This document shows, in pieces, positions 10,758 to 22,097 of a DNA stretch of 64,000 nucleotides. The notes beneath the pieces were generated by a model. It was given only the letters and a program-made list of their open reading frames with translations. It ran no database searches and had not been told where the DNA came from. Every line of letters begins with the position of its first letter. The first letter of the stretch is position 1. Made by a program: the position numbers and the translations under genes. This stretch comes from Rhodobacterales bacterium 32-67-9 (GTDB lineage Bacteria > Pseudomonadota > Alphaproteobacteria > Rhodobacterales > Rhodobacteraceae), in assembly GCA_002280515.1 (NCBI GenBank), contig NCEA01000001.1, positions 1 to 64,000 on the forward strand, read 5' to 3'.

Positions 10758-10851
10758 GCTTCTTCTGTTCAAAAATACCTCGGGGGGCGTCCATTGGTGC
10801 GCCTTCGGTTCAAGAACCAATGGACGACGGGGCAGCACCCCCCGGCAGGTC
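10758..10851. repeat. Dispersed Rhodobacteraceae-type intergenic palindromic element, copy 1
   Basis: Directly after the scaffold gene comes CTTCTTCTGTTCAAAAATAC followed by CTCGGGGGG, then a perfect 10-bp inverted repeat GTCCATTGGT (10789-10798) / ACCAATGGAC (10816-10825), and a GGGGCAGCACCCCCC tail. The same plan (CTTC-TTCTT, AAATA, C/G run) recurs at 18101 and 36535 in this window. Such elements are very common in this family; they may help end or stabilise transcripts. Confidence 0.6.
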
Positions 10852-10884
10852 GGCGCGCGGAACGCGCGTCGAAACCCGAAACGC

Positions 10885-10922
10885 AAAAAAAACCGCCGCG
10901 CTCCGGTGTCGGAGGCGGCGGC
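10885..10922 (-). terminator. Intrinsic terminator on the minus strand
   Basis: Read on the minus strand, a GC-rich hairpin (CCGCCGCCTCCG / CGGAGCGCGGCGG with a 4-base loop) is followed by eight uninterrupted T residues. It is the clearest factor-independent terminator in the window and lies 100 bp downstream of the 40-residue gene at 11023-11145, supporting that this small gene is transcribed as its own unit. Confidence 0.8.
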
Positions 10923-11022
10923 AGGAAGCGATTTCCGTATTCCGGGCGCAAGGCTCGGGGAGAGCCGGGGACTGGGGACAGGCGCGAGACCGGCGGAGAA
11001 CCGCGAGGCAGTCGGGAAAGGA

Positions 11023-11145
11023 TCAGACGAGGCTGGGAAGGTGCAGCCCGACGATCAGCATGACGACGAGAGAGGCAAGTCCGGCCATGTCCTGGGCAAG
11101 GGTGCCCCGCGCCCGGAGCAGCACTGATTTCAGATCGGTTTTCAT
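11023..11145 (-). CDS. 40-residue single-pass membrane peptide, candidate SOS-regulated micropeptide
   Basis: A short frame starting with MKTDLKSVLLRARGTLAQD and continuing into a hydrophobic helix AGLASLVVMLIVGLHLP, ending SLV. The N-terminal half is basic and amphipathic, the C-terminal half would span the inner membrane. A good ribosome site (AGAGGG, 6 bases before ATG) precedes it. Upstream is a perfect alphaproteobacterial LexA-type box (11210-11224); downstream is a strong intrinsic terminator. This organisation matches known SOS-induced membrane micropeptides such as SidA of Caulobacter or TisB of E. coli, but I see no sequence identity with either. It follows recG by 102 bp on the same strand. 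Function is inferred only from context. Confidence 0.65.
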   Translation of the reverse strand: MKTDLKSVLLRARGTLAQDMAGLASLVVMLIVGLHLPSLV

Positions 11146-11209
11146 CGGGAACCCTCTTCAGTTTCGCCTTGGTTGCCTATTTGTTCTCATAATCTCGCCG
11201 CCCTGTAAA

Positions 11210-11234
11210 GAACTTTTTAAGAACATTAGTGAAC
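11210..11234 (-). promoter_or_regulatory. LexA-type SOS box GTTC-N7-GTTC with a third GTTC
   Basis: On the minus strand the sequence reads GTTC-TTAAAAA-GTTC (11224 to 11210), an exact match to the direct-repeat LexA operator known from Rhodobacter and other alphaproteobacteria. A third GTTC lies 6 bp further upstream (11234-11231). The box is centred about 72 bp before the ATG of the 40-residue gene and lies just after the recG stop codon, so the small gene is the only plausible target on that side. Confidence 0.65.
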
Positions 11235-11247
11235 GAAAGAAGATTCT

Positions 11248-15656
<4,409 letters not shown>

Positions 15657-15709
15657 TTAGGGCGCGCGTCCGGAGAGGTCCAGTCTTCGCGTAGCTGCGA
15701 AATCCGGAA

Positions 15710-15734
15710 CCGCGCCCGCCCCCCGGGGGCGCGG
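15710..15734 (-). terminator. GC-rich hairpin after ctrA
   Basis: CCGCGCCC and GGGCGCGG form an 8-bp stem beginning 9 bases past the ctrA stop codon. No T-run follows. It separates ctrA from ligA and probably ends or protects the ctrA message. Confidence 0.4.
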
Positions 15735-15742
15735 GCAGTTAA

Positions 15743-16456
15743 TCAGGCGCCCACGGCGATCTTGCGCGGTTCGCTCGACGCGCTCGGCTCGCGCAGGACG
15801 TAGCCGCGCCCCCAGACCGTTTCGATGTAATTGTCGCCGCCGGTCGCTTCGGACAGCTTCTTCCTGAGCTTGCAGATGAAAACGTCGATGATCTTCAGCT
15901 CCGGTTCGTCCATGCCGCCGTAAAGATGGTTGAGGAACATCTCCTTGGTCAGCGTGGTCCCCTTGCGCAACGACAGAAGCTCCAGCATCTGGTATTCCTT
16001 GCCGGTCAGATGCACCGGCGTGCCCCCGACATCGACGGTCTTGGCGTCGAGGTTGACGTCGATCTTGCCGGTCCGGATCACCGACTGCGCATGCCCCTTG
16101 GAACGGCGGATGATCGCGTGGATGCGCGCCACCAGCTCCTCGCGGTGGAAAGGCTTGGTCATGTAATCGTCCGCGCCGAAGCCGAAGCCGCGGATCTTGT
16201 TCTCGGTATCGTCGGCGCCGGTGAGGATGAGGATCGGCGTATCGACCTTCGCGAGGCGAAGCTGGCGCAGCACCTCATGCCCGTTCATGTCCGGCAGGTT
16301 GAGGTCGAGAAGGATCAGATCGTAGTCATAGAGCTTCGCCAGGTCGATGCCTTCCTCCCCGAGATCGGTGCAATAGACATTGAGATTGGCATGAGTCAGC
16401 ATCAACTCGATGCTGCGGGACGTGGTGGGGTCGTCCTCTACCAACAGGATTCTCAT
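15743..16456 (-). CDS. ctrA: Cell-cycle response regulator CtrA
   Basis: A 237-residue OmpR-type regulator. The receiver domain has acidic EDD at the N terminus and the phosphoacceptor Asp51 in [13 protein letters not shown]. The DNA-binding domain contains the nearly invariant CtrA block [20 protein letters not shown] and [18 protein letters not shown]. In Caulobacter CtrA controls replication and division; in Rhodobacteraceae it is mainly tied to motility, gene transfer agent and other phase functions. The protein ends in -VGA rather than the AA that marks Caulobacter CtrA for ClpXP. A near-consensus CtrA site stands 53 bp upstream of the ATG, and sciP lies immediately upstream on the same strand. 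Confidence 0.97.
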   Translation of the reverse strand: MRILLVEDDPTTSRSIELMLTHANLNVYCTDLGEEGIDLAKLYDYDLILLDLNLPDMNGHEVLRQLRLAKVDTPILILTGADDTENKIRGFGFGADDYMTKPFHREELVARIHAIIRRSKGHAQSVIRTGKIDVNLDAKTVDVGGTPVHLTGKEYQMLELLSLRKGTTLTKEMFLNHLYGGMDEPELKIIDVFICKLRKKLSEATGGDNYIETVWGRGYVLREPSASSEPRKIAVGA

Positions 16457-16508
16457 CAGGCGCTCTCCGCATTAATCCCTCGATCACCGGCACACTGGAA
16501 CAGAATGG

Positions 16509-16523
16509 TTAATCACAAGTTAC
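16509..16523. promoter_or_regulatory. Near-consensus CtrA binding site upstream of ctrA
   Basis: TTAA-TCACAAG-TTAC matches TTAA-N7-TTAA with one mismatch in the second half and the correct 7-bp spacing. It lies 53-67 bp before the ctrA start, the position expected for autoregulation, in the 94-bp gap between sciP and ctrA. Confidence 0.55.
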
Positions 16524-16550
16524 CGTAGCGTCAGGAACGTCACGATCAAC

Positions 16551-16829
16551 CTAAAGTTGCCGGAATTTCTGGATTGCCGTGACTTTCAGCCCCTTTTCGC
16601 CGTGCTTTTCGACCGCGCCACGCCAGAGGTCGAACTCCTCCTCGCTGAGCGCGTAGCGGTCGAGCGCCTCGCGCAGCGGCAAAAGCCCGAAGGCCACCGC
16701 CCTGACCACCCGCGCCTTGCGGCTCGCCACCCAGCGGCACGTCTCGGCCGGCGGCAGGTCCGCCCGTGTCATGATCGTCCCGTCCGGCAGCGTAATGGCC
16801 CTTGGCCCGTCGATTTTTTTCAGAAACAT
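16551..16829 (-). CDS. sciP: CtrA inhibitor SciP (DUF1153)
   Basis: A 92-residue protein with the SciP pattern: TLPDGTIMTRADLPPAETCR, then RWVASRKARVV, ALDRYALSEEEFDLW and a C-terminal KVTAIQKFRQ. SciP binds CtrA at promoters in Caulobacter and blocks recruitment of RNA polymerase; in Rhodobacteraceae it is known to modulate CtrA-dependent genes. The start at 16829 is preceded by GGGGTGAACC. It is transcribed toward ctrA, 94 bp away, so both could be expressed together. The divergent region to mnmA contains a TAGGA-TTT-TCCTA dyad (16909-16921). Confidence 0.93.
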   Translation of the reverse strand: MFLKKIDGPRAITLPDGTIMTRADLPPAETCRWVASRKARVVRAVAFGLLPLREALDRYALSEEEFDLWRGAVEKHGEKGLKVTAIQKFRQL

Positions 16830-16951
16830 GGTTCACCCCGTGTCTTCGCCCGTGGAAAATCTGGACCTGCGGACTTAAGGAGGGGTGAAACGGCGGGTTG
16901 TGAGTAGATAGGATTTTCCTATATTCCATTCGATCTTCCCCGGAGTGCGAC

Positions 16952-18094
16952 ATGGCGCTGGACCACCAAGGATTGAATTCGCTCGGCCTGCCGAAGGCCC
17001 CGGCCGAAACGCGGGTCGTCGTGGCGATGTCGGGTGGCGTCGACAGCTCGGTCGTGGCGGCGATGCTGAAGGACGAAGGCTATGACGTCATCGGCGTCAC
17101 CTTGCAGCTTTACGACCACGGTGCAGCCTTGGCCAAGAAGGGCGCCTGCTGCGCCGGCCAGGACATCCACGACGCCCGCCGTGTGGCCGAGGCGATGGGC
17201 TTTCCGCATTACGTCCTCGATTACGAGAACATGTTCCGCGAGGCGGTGATCGAGGAATTCGCCGACGCCTACCTTGCCGGCGCGACGCCGGTCCCCTGCA
17301 TCCGCTGCAACGAGAGGGTGAAGTTCAAGGACCTGCTCGCGACGGCAAAGGACCTCGAAGCCGACTGCATGGCGACCGGGCACTACATCCGGCGCGTCGT
17401 CGGTCCGGGCGGGCCGGAACTGCATTCCGCCGCCGATCCGAACCGCGACCAGTCGTATTTCCTCTTCTCGACGACGCCCGAACAGCTCGCCTTCCTGCGC
17501 TTCCCGCTCGGGCATCTCGCCTCCAAGGCCGAGACGCGGGCGCTCGCGGCCAGGTACGGGCTTTCCGTCGCCGACAAGCCCGACAGCCAGGACATCTGCT
17601 TCGTGCCGAACGGCAACTATGCCAGCGTGATCGAGAAGCTGCGCCCCGGCGCGGCCGACCCCGGCGAGATCGTCGACATGGAGGGCCGCGTCCTCGGCAG
17701 CCACGGCGGCGTCATCCACTACACGATCGGCCAGCGCCGCGGCCTCGGCATCGGCGGGCTCGAGGATCCGCTCTACGTGGTCAAGCTCGACCCCGCCACG
17801 CGCCGCGTCGTCGTCGGCCCGAAAGAGGCGCTCTCGACCCGCACGGTGCCGGTGCGCGAGATCAACTGGCTCGGCGACGGCACCTTCGACGCGGTCGCCG
17901 AACGGCCGGCCCTTGTCCGCATCCGCTCCACGCGGCCGCCACGCCCGGCGGTGATCCGGCCCCTGTCGGCGACAACGGCTGAGGTGGAACTCCTCGACCC
18001 CGAGGAAGGCGTCAGTCCCGGCCAGGCCTGCGTCTTCTATGCGCCGGAAGGCAGCCGCATCCTCGGCGGCGGCTGGATCTGGCGAGGCCACTGA
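16952..18094 (+). CDS. mnmA: tRNA-specific 2-thiouridylase
   Basis: A 380-residue enzyme that thiolates uridine-34 of Lys, Glu and Gln tRNAs. The PP-loop is [20 protein letters not shown], and the two catalytic cysteines are in [14 protein letters not shown] and [11 protein letters not shown]. The target-recognition and beta-barrel domains follow, with [14 protein letters not shown]. It starts 122 bp from the divergent sciP gene behind CGGAGTGCGAC. The N terminus has a short extra leader before the PP-loop, common in alphaproteobacteria. Confidence 0.97.
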   Translation: MALDHQGLNSLGLPKAPAETRVVVAMSGGVDSSVVAAMLKDEGYDVIGVTLQLYDHGAALAKKGACCAGQDIHDARRVAEAMGFPHYVLDYENMFREAVIEEFADAYLAGATPVPCIRCNERVKFKDLLATAKDLEADCMATGHYIRRVVGPGGPELHSAADPNRDQSYFLFSTTPEQLAFLRFPLGHLASKAETRALAARYGLSVADKPDSQDICFVPNGNYASVIEKLRPGAADPGEIVDMEGRVLGSHGGVIHYTIGQRRGLGIGGLEDPLYVVKLDPATRRVVVGPKEALSTRTVPVREINWLGDGTFDAVAERPALVRIRSTRPPRPAVIRPLSATTAEVELLDPEEGVSPGQACVFYAPEGSRILGGGWIWRGH

Positions 18095-18100
18095 TCCCGC

Positions 18101-18183
18101 TTCATCTTGCTGGAAATATCCCCCGCGGAGCGTCCCGTGGCAGGTGTCGGAGCCTCCGGCGGGGATATTTGTGGCAAGATGAA
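18101..18183. repeat. Large inverted repeat between convergent mnmA and lpxB (intergenic element, copy 2)
   Basis: Two 23-bp arms (18101-18123 and 18161-18183) are inverted copies with only three mismatches in the middle: TTCATCTTGC-N3-AAATATCCCC on the left, and its complement on the right. The enclosed 37 bases are GC-rich. The motif belongs to the same CTTC-TTCTT...AAATA...CCCC family as the elements at 10758 and 36535. Its position between two converging genes fits a bidirectional terminator. Confidence 0.7.
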
Positions 18184-18192
18184 ATCCGGACG

Positions 18193-19335
18193 TCAGAGAT
18201 GGGCGAGCACGGAGCGCGCGGCGCGCAGGCCCGGTGCCTCGCCGCCCTGGCCGAGCCGTTCCAGCGTCGTGGCCATTGCCGTGACCTGCGCGGCGCGGGC
18301 GTCCGCATCGTCGACAAGCCGCGCCAAGGCCTCGGCGATCGGCCCGGGGCGGCAGGCGGGCCCGAGGAATTCCGGGATGGCGCGGGTTTCCGAGACGATG
18401 TTGACGAGCGTCACCGTGTCGATCAGCGCCGCGCGCTTCATCATCTGCCAGGTCAGCCAGTTGAAATCGTGCGCGATGACCATCGGCACCCGGTTCGCGG
18501 CGAGTTCGAGGCTGACCGTGCCCGAGGCGGCGAGCGCGACATCGGCGGCGGCGAAGGCGGCCCGCCGGTCGGCCGCCGCCTCGACCACAAGCGGCGCCAC
18601 CTTCCAGCCGGCGACGATGCCGCGCACCAGATCGCCGACGCCGCGCACCGTCGGGATCACCACCCGGAGGGCCGGCTCGCGGTCGCGCAGCCGGGTGATC
18701 GCCTCCTCGAAGGGCGGCGCGAGGCGAGTGACCTCGCTCCGCCGCGATCCGGGCAGGCAGAGGAGGAGCGGCTGGTCGGGGCCGATCATATGCGCCGCGC
18801 GGAAGGCCGCGGTCTCGGCGGGGCCGGCCAGCGGTTCGGCCACCACCGGATGGCCGACGAAATCGCAGCTCATGCCGGCCGCCTCCATATAGGGCGGCTC
18901 GAAGGGAAAGAGCGCCAGCACATGGTCGATGACCGGCGCCATCTTCGCCGCGCGCCCGGGACGCCAGGCCCAGACCGTCGGCGCGACATAGTGCATGGTC
19001 CTGAGCCCGGGCCTGAGCGCCAGGGCGGCGGCGGCGACGCGGAGGCAGAAATCGGGGCTGTCGATGGTCACGAGCGCGTCTGGTGCAGTTTCGGCCACCG
19101 CCGCCGCCGTCTCGGCGATGCGGCGCTTCAACTGGCGGTATTTCGGCAGGATCTCCACCAGCCCCATGACCGAGAGTTCTTCCATCGGGAAGCGGCTTTC
19201 GAGCCCTTCGGCCTCCATCCTGGCACCGCCGATCCCCTCGAAGGCGATGCCGGGCGCCAGCACCTTTAAGCCCGCCATCAGCGCCGCCCCGAGGGCATCG
19301 CCCGAAGCTTCGCCGGCGATGAGGAACAGCTTCAT
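18193..19335 (-). CDS. lpxB: Lipid-A-disaccharide synthase
   Basis: A 380-residue glycosyltransferase that joins UDP-diacylglucosamine and lipid X to make the lipid A disaccharide at the inner face of the membrane. Typical blocks: FLIAGEASGDALGAALMAGL at the N terminus, MGLVEILPKY, HYVAPTVWAWRPGRA and LLLCLPGSRRSEV, with ASGTVSLELA and IPEFLG toward the end. The ATG overlaps the lpxI stop by four bases (ATGA). It is the last gene of the long envelope run, facing the mnmA convergent terminator region. Confidence 0.97.
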   Translation of the reverse strand: MKLFLIAGEASGDALGAALMAGLKVLAPGIAFEGIGGARMEAEGLESRFPMEELSVMGLVEILPKYRQLKRRIAETAAAVAETAPDALVTIDSPDFCLRVAAAALALRPGLRTMHYVAPTVWAWRPGRAAKMAPVIDHVLALFPFEPPYMEAAGMSCDFVGHPVVAEPLAGPAETAAFRAAHMIGPDQPLLLCLPGSRRSEVTRLAPPFEEAITRLRDREPALRVVIPTVRGVGDLVRGIVAGWKVAPLVVEAAADRRAAFAAADVALAASGTVSLELAANRVPMVIAHDFNWLTWQMMKRAALIDTVTLVNIVSETRAIPEFLGPACRPGPIAEALARLVDDADARAAQVTAMATTLERLGQGGEAPGLRAARSVLAHL

Positions 19336-20156
19336 CGTTCCCGCGCCCAGAGGAAGAGCCCGGCCTCCCGGGCCGCGTCCACCATCCGGGCGCGGTCGAG
19401 CAGGATCACGCCCCCCGCTTCCCAGGCGATGCCGGCAAGGCCGGCGGCGGCGGCGGCGCGGACCGTGGCGGGCCCGAGCGTCGGCAGGTCGATGCGCCGG
19501 TCCTGCCCGGGTTTCGGTGCCTTGTAGAAGACCCCCTTCGCACCCTTCGGATCGGGCCGCAGCCCCGCCGCGTGACGCGCCACGAAACCGAGCATCGCAT
19601 CGGTTCCCGGCAGCGTCTCGACCGCGAGGCAAAGCCCCTGCGCCACCACCGCGCCCTGCCCGAGGTCGAGCGCGCCGAGGCCGGCGACGATCTCGGCGGC
19701 GCGGGCGGCATCGCGGCCGTCGGCCGCGTCCGGTGCCCCGGCCAGAAGTCCGGCGCCGGGGACAAGGTCGGGCGCGAGTGTCTCGGCGCCGACGACCTCG
19801 AACTCGTCGTCCTCGAAGATCGCGATGACTTCGCGCAGCACCGCGTCGTCGCCCTGACCGATCGCGGCGAGAAGCCGGGGGACCAGCGTCGCGGTCCGCG
19901 GGTCGAATATCTCGGGGTCGAGCCGGGGCCGGCGGATCGCGCCGGCGAAGGCGACGCGGCTCACGCCGCGCCGGGCGAGATCGTCGAGAAGGAGCGCCAG
20001 GCGTTCGATGCGGAACCGGATCGGGGATGTGCCGGGCAGATCGGCGGGAAACCCGTCAAGCTCGGCCACGACGAAGGGATCGCCCCGCGCTTCAAGCGCC
20101 GCGACAAGCTGGGCCGGAAGCCCGCCCTGTCCGGCGATGATCGCCGTCATGCTCAT
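19332..20156 (-). CDS. lpxI: UDP-2,3-diacylglucosamine pyrophosphatase LpxI
   Basis: A 274-residue protein making lipid X from UDP-2,3-diacylglucosamine. This is the alphaproteobacterial alternative to LpxH, unrelated in sequence, and its place between lpxA and lpxB is standard for the class. The N terminus TAIIAGQGGLPAQLVAALEA and the C-terminal block AAGLAGIAWEAGGVILLDR are LpxI hallmarks. The start at 20156 (MSM) gives an ATGA overlap with the lpxA stop; a second ATG six bases on is possible. The stop overlaps lpxB in the same way. Confidence 0.95.
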   Translation of the reverse strand: MSMTAIIAGQGGLPAQLVAALEARGDPFVVAELDGFPADLPGTSPIRFRIERLALLLDDLARRGVSRVAFAGAIRRPRLDPEIFDPRTATLVPRLLAAIGQGDDAVLREVIAIFEDDEFEVVGAETLAPDLVPGAGLLAGAPDAADGRDAARAAEIVAGLGALDLGQGAVVAQGLCLAVETLPGTDAMLGFVARHAAGLRPDPKGAKGVFYKAPKPGQDRRIDLPTLGPATVRAAAAAGLAGIAWEAGGVILLDRARMVDAAREAGLFLWARER

Positions 20157-20947
20157 CGCGGGGTGAGGAAGGAGCGGTCGGAGGGGCCGAGGATGAAGTC
20201 CAGCACCTCGCGCACCAGCATGCTCTCGGGGTTGTCCCCGGCCCGGGTCCGGGCGGTGTCGCGGAAGGTGCCCTGGCCGAGCGCCGCGAGCAGGTCGCGC
20301 AGCGCGGCGATGTCCGTCCGCCCGGCGCCGCGCCGCTTCAGCCCGACGAGGTTCAGCCCGTCGAGCGTGCCGCGCGGCCCCTGCACCAACCCGTGCGGAA
20401 TCACGTCCGCCGTCACCATCGTCACCGCCCCGATCATCGCGCCCCGGCCGATCCGCACGAACTGGTGGACTCCGGAAAGTCCGCCGACGATCACCTCGTC
20501 CTCGAGCACGCAATGCCCGGCAAGGGCGGCGTTGTTGACGAGGATCACCTTGTTGCCGATCTGGCAGTCATGCGCGACGTGGGACCCCGCCATCAGCAGG
20601 CAGTCGTCGCCAACCCGGGTCACGCCGCCGCCGCCATCGGTGCCGACGTTGATCGTCACATGTTCGCGGATGCGATTGCGCGCGCCGATCACCAGCGAGG
20701 TGTCCTCGCCGTGGAATTTCAGGTCCTGCGGGATCTCGCCGATCGTGGCGAAGGGGAAGACCACGGTCCCGTCGCCGATCGTGGTCCGCCCGGTGATCAC
20801 CGCATGGCTCTTGATCTCCACCCCGCGCCCCAAAGCGACCTCGGGTCCGATCAGGCAGAACGGCCCGATATGGCACTCCGCGCCGATGCGCGCCCCCGGC
20901 TCTACATGGGCCGAGGGGTGGATCCTTGCGCTGGGGTCGATGGCCAT
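20153..20947 (-). CDS. lpxA: UDP-N-acetylglucosamine O-acyltransferase
   Basis: A 264-residue enzyme that starts lipid A synthesis by adding a 3-hydroxyacyl chain to UDP-GlcNAc. The left-handed beta helix is visible as hexapeptide repeats such as IHPSAHVEPGARIG and CHIGPFCLIG; the catalytic histidine lies in MAGSHVAHDCQIG, and VHQFVRIGRGAMIG is typical. It starts three bases after the fabZ stop and overlaps lpxI, so the fabZ-lpxA-lpxI-lpxB group is tightly coupled. Confidence 0.97.
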   Translation of the reverse strand: MAIDPSARIHPSAHVEPGARIGAECHIGPFCLIGPEVALGRGVEIKSHAVITGRTTIGDGTVVFPFATIGEIPQDLKFHGEDTSLVIGARNRIREHVTINVGTDGGGGVTRVGDDCLLMAGSHVAHDCQIGNKVILVNNAALAGHCVLEDEVIVGGLSGVHQFVRIGRGAMIGAVTMVTADVIPHGLVQGPRGTLDGLNLVGLKRRGAGRTDIAALRDLLAALGQGTFRDTARTRAGDNPESMLVREVLDFILGPSDRSFLTPR

Positions 20948-20949
20948 GC

Positions 20950-21408
20950 TCAGTCCCTGAGGTCCATCATCGCGGCGATCTCGGCCTCGCAGGCAAGCTG
21001 GTCGCCGACCATCGCCCGGCCGCCGAACTTCCAGATCTTGCCGCCGCCGCGCTTGACGGTCATGTGCAGTTCCAGGACGTCCCCGGGCACGACCATGCGG
21101 CGGAACCGGCAGGAATCGATCGAGAGGAAATAGGTCAGGAGGTCACGCCCGACCACATCCATCGAGATCCCGACCAGAACCGCCGCCGCCTGTGCCATCG
21201 CCTCGACCACCATCACACCGGGCATGATCGGCTTGGCAGGGAAATGGCCCTGGAAATGCGGCTCGTTGAAGGTGACGTTCTTGATCCCGATACAGCCCTT
21301 GTCCGGCACGATGTCGATGACCTTGTCGATCAGCAGGAACGGGTAGCGATGCGGAATGATCCGCTGGATCAAATGGATGTCGGCCTCAGTGATCGGCTCG
21401 GATGTCAT
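20950..21408 (-). CDS. fabZ: 3-hydroxyacyl-ACP dehydratase FabZ
   Basis: A 152-residue dehydratase of fatty-acid elongation, competing with LpxA for hydroxyacyl-ACP. Conserved parts are [14 protein letters not shown], the catalytic histidine in [11 protein letters not shown], and the catalytic glutamate in [11 protein letters not shown]. The start at 21408 was preferred over an upstream in-frame codon because GGGGGAG lies 9 bases before it and the family begins there. It stands between skp and lpxA, as in most proteobacteria. Confidence 0.97.
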   Translation of the reverse strand: MTSEPITEADIHLIQRIIPHRYPFLLIDKVIDIVPDKGCIGIKNVTFNEPHFQGHFPAKPIMPGVMVVEAMAQAAAVLVGISMDVVGRDLLTYFLSIDSCRFRRMVVPGDVLELHMTVKRGGGKIWKFGGRAMVGDQLACEAEIAAMMDLRD

Positions 21409-21476
21409 GTGCACGTCTCCCCCGGGGTGGTGGAATCTTGCTAACAACTCGCCCCGGCACTGGCAAGAAGAAGCGC

Positions 21477-22097
21477 TCAGTTGCCGTCGCCGGTGCCTGA
21501 AGGTTCGGTCGGGCCGGACGGATCGGTCCCGTCCGGGGCCTCCGGCAGCGGAGCGTCCTCTCCGGCGCCGAGCGTGGCGTCGATGCGCTCGATCATCTCA
21601 TCGGTGATGTCGATCACGTCCGCCGCGAGAAAGATCGCTCGGGAATCGAGGACTGCGACGGCACCGCGGCTGCGCAGGACCTCGCCCATCACCGGCAGTG
21701 CCGCCGCGTAGAATCGCTGGCGCTCGGCATCCTGCATCTGGCCGATGGCGCGGGCCTTGGCCTCCTGGGTCCGGCGGATGTCCGTCACCTTGGCGTCGAA
21801 GGCATCGGCGGCCTTGCGGAATTCCTCGGCAGGCATCGTCGCCCGCACTTCGGTCAGCGCCCGTTCCTCGCGCGTCAGATCCGCCTCGATCTGCCGGTTC
21901 TCGGCGGCAAGCTCTGCCGACGCCGCCTCGATCCGCGCCGCCGCCCGCTTGCCCCAGAGCGATCCACCAAAGAGCTGATCCTGATCAAGCGTCAGGATCG
22001 GGCTCTGGACCGGCCGCTCCGGCGCGGTCTGCGCGAGGCACGCCGGCGCGCCGGCGACCAGCGCCAGCGCGACGATCGCGGACCAGAGCCGGCCCAT
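21477..22097 (-). CDS. skp: Periplasmic OmpH/Skp-family chaperone
   Basis: A 206-residue protein with a signal peptide ([20 protein letters not shown], cleavage after LAQ or nearby). The mature part begins [19 protein letters not shown] and continues as long, charged, coiled-coil helices ([20 protein letters not shown]) as in Skp, which carries unfolded outer-membrane proteins to BamA. The C-terminal 30 residues are an acidic, proline- and glycine-rich tail ([19 protein letters not shown]) absent from enterobacterial Skp. Its ATG overlaps the bamA stop by one base. Confidence 0.93.
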   Translation of the reverse strand: MGRLWSAIVALALVAGAPACLAQTAPERPVQSPILTLDQDQLFGGSLWGKRAAARIEAASAELAAENRQIEADLTREERALTEVRATMPAEEFRKAADAFDAKVTDIRRTQEAKARAIGQMQDAERQRFYAAALPVMGEVLRSRGAVAVLDSRAIFLAADVIDITDEMIERIDATLGAGEDAPLPEAPDGTDPSGPTEPSGTGDGN

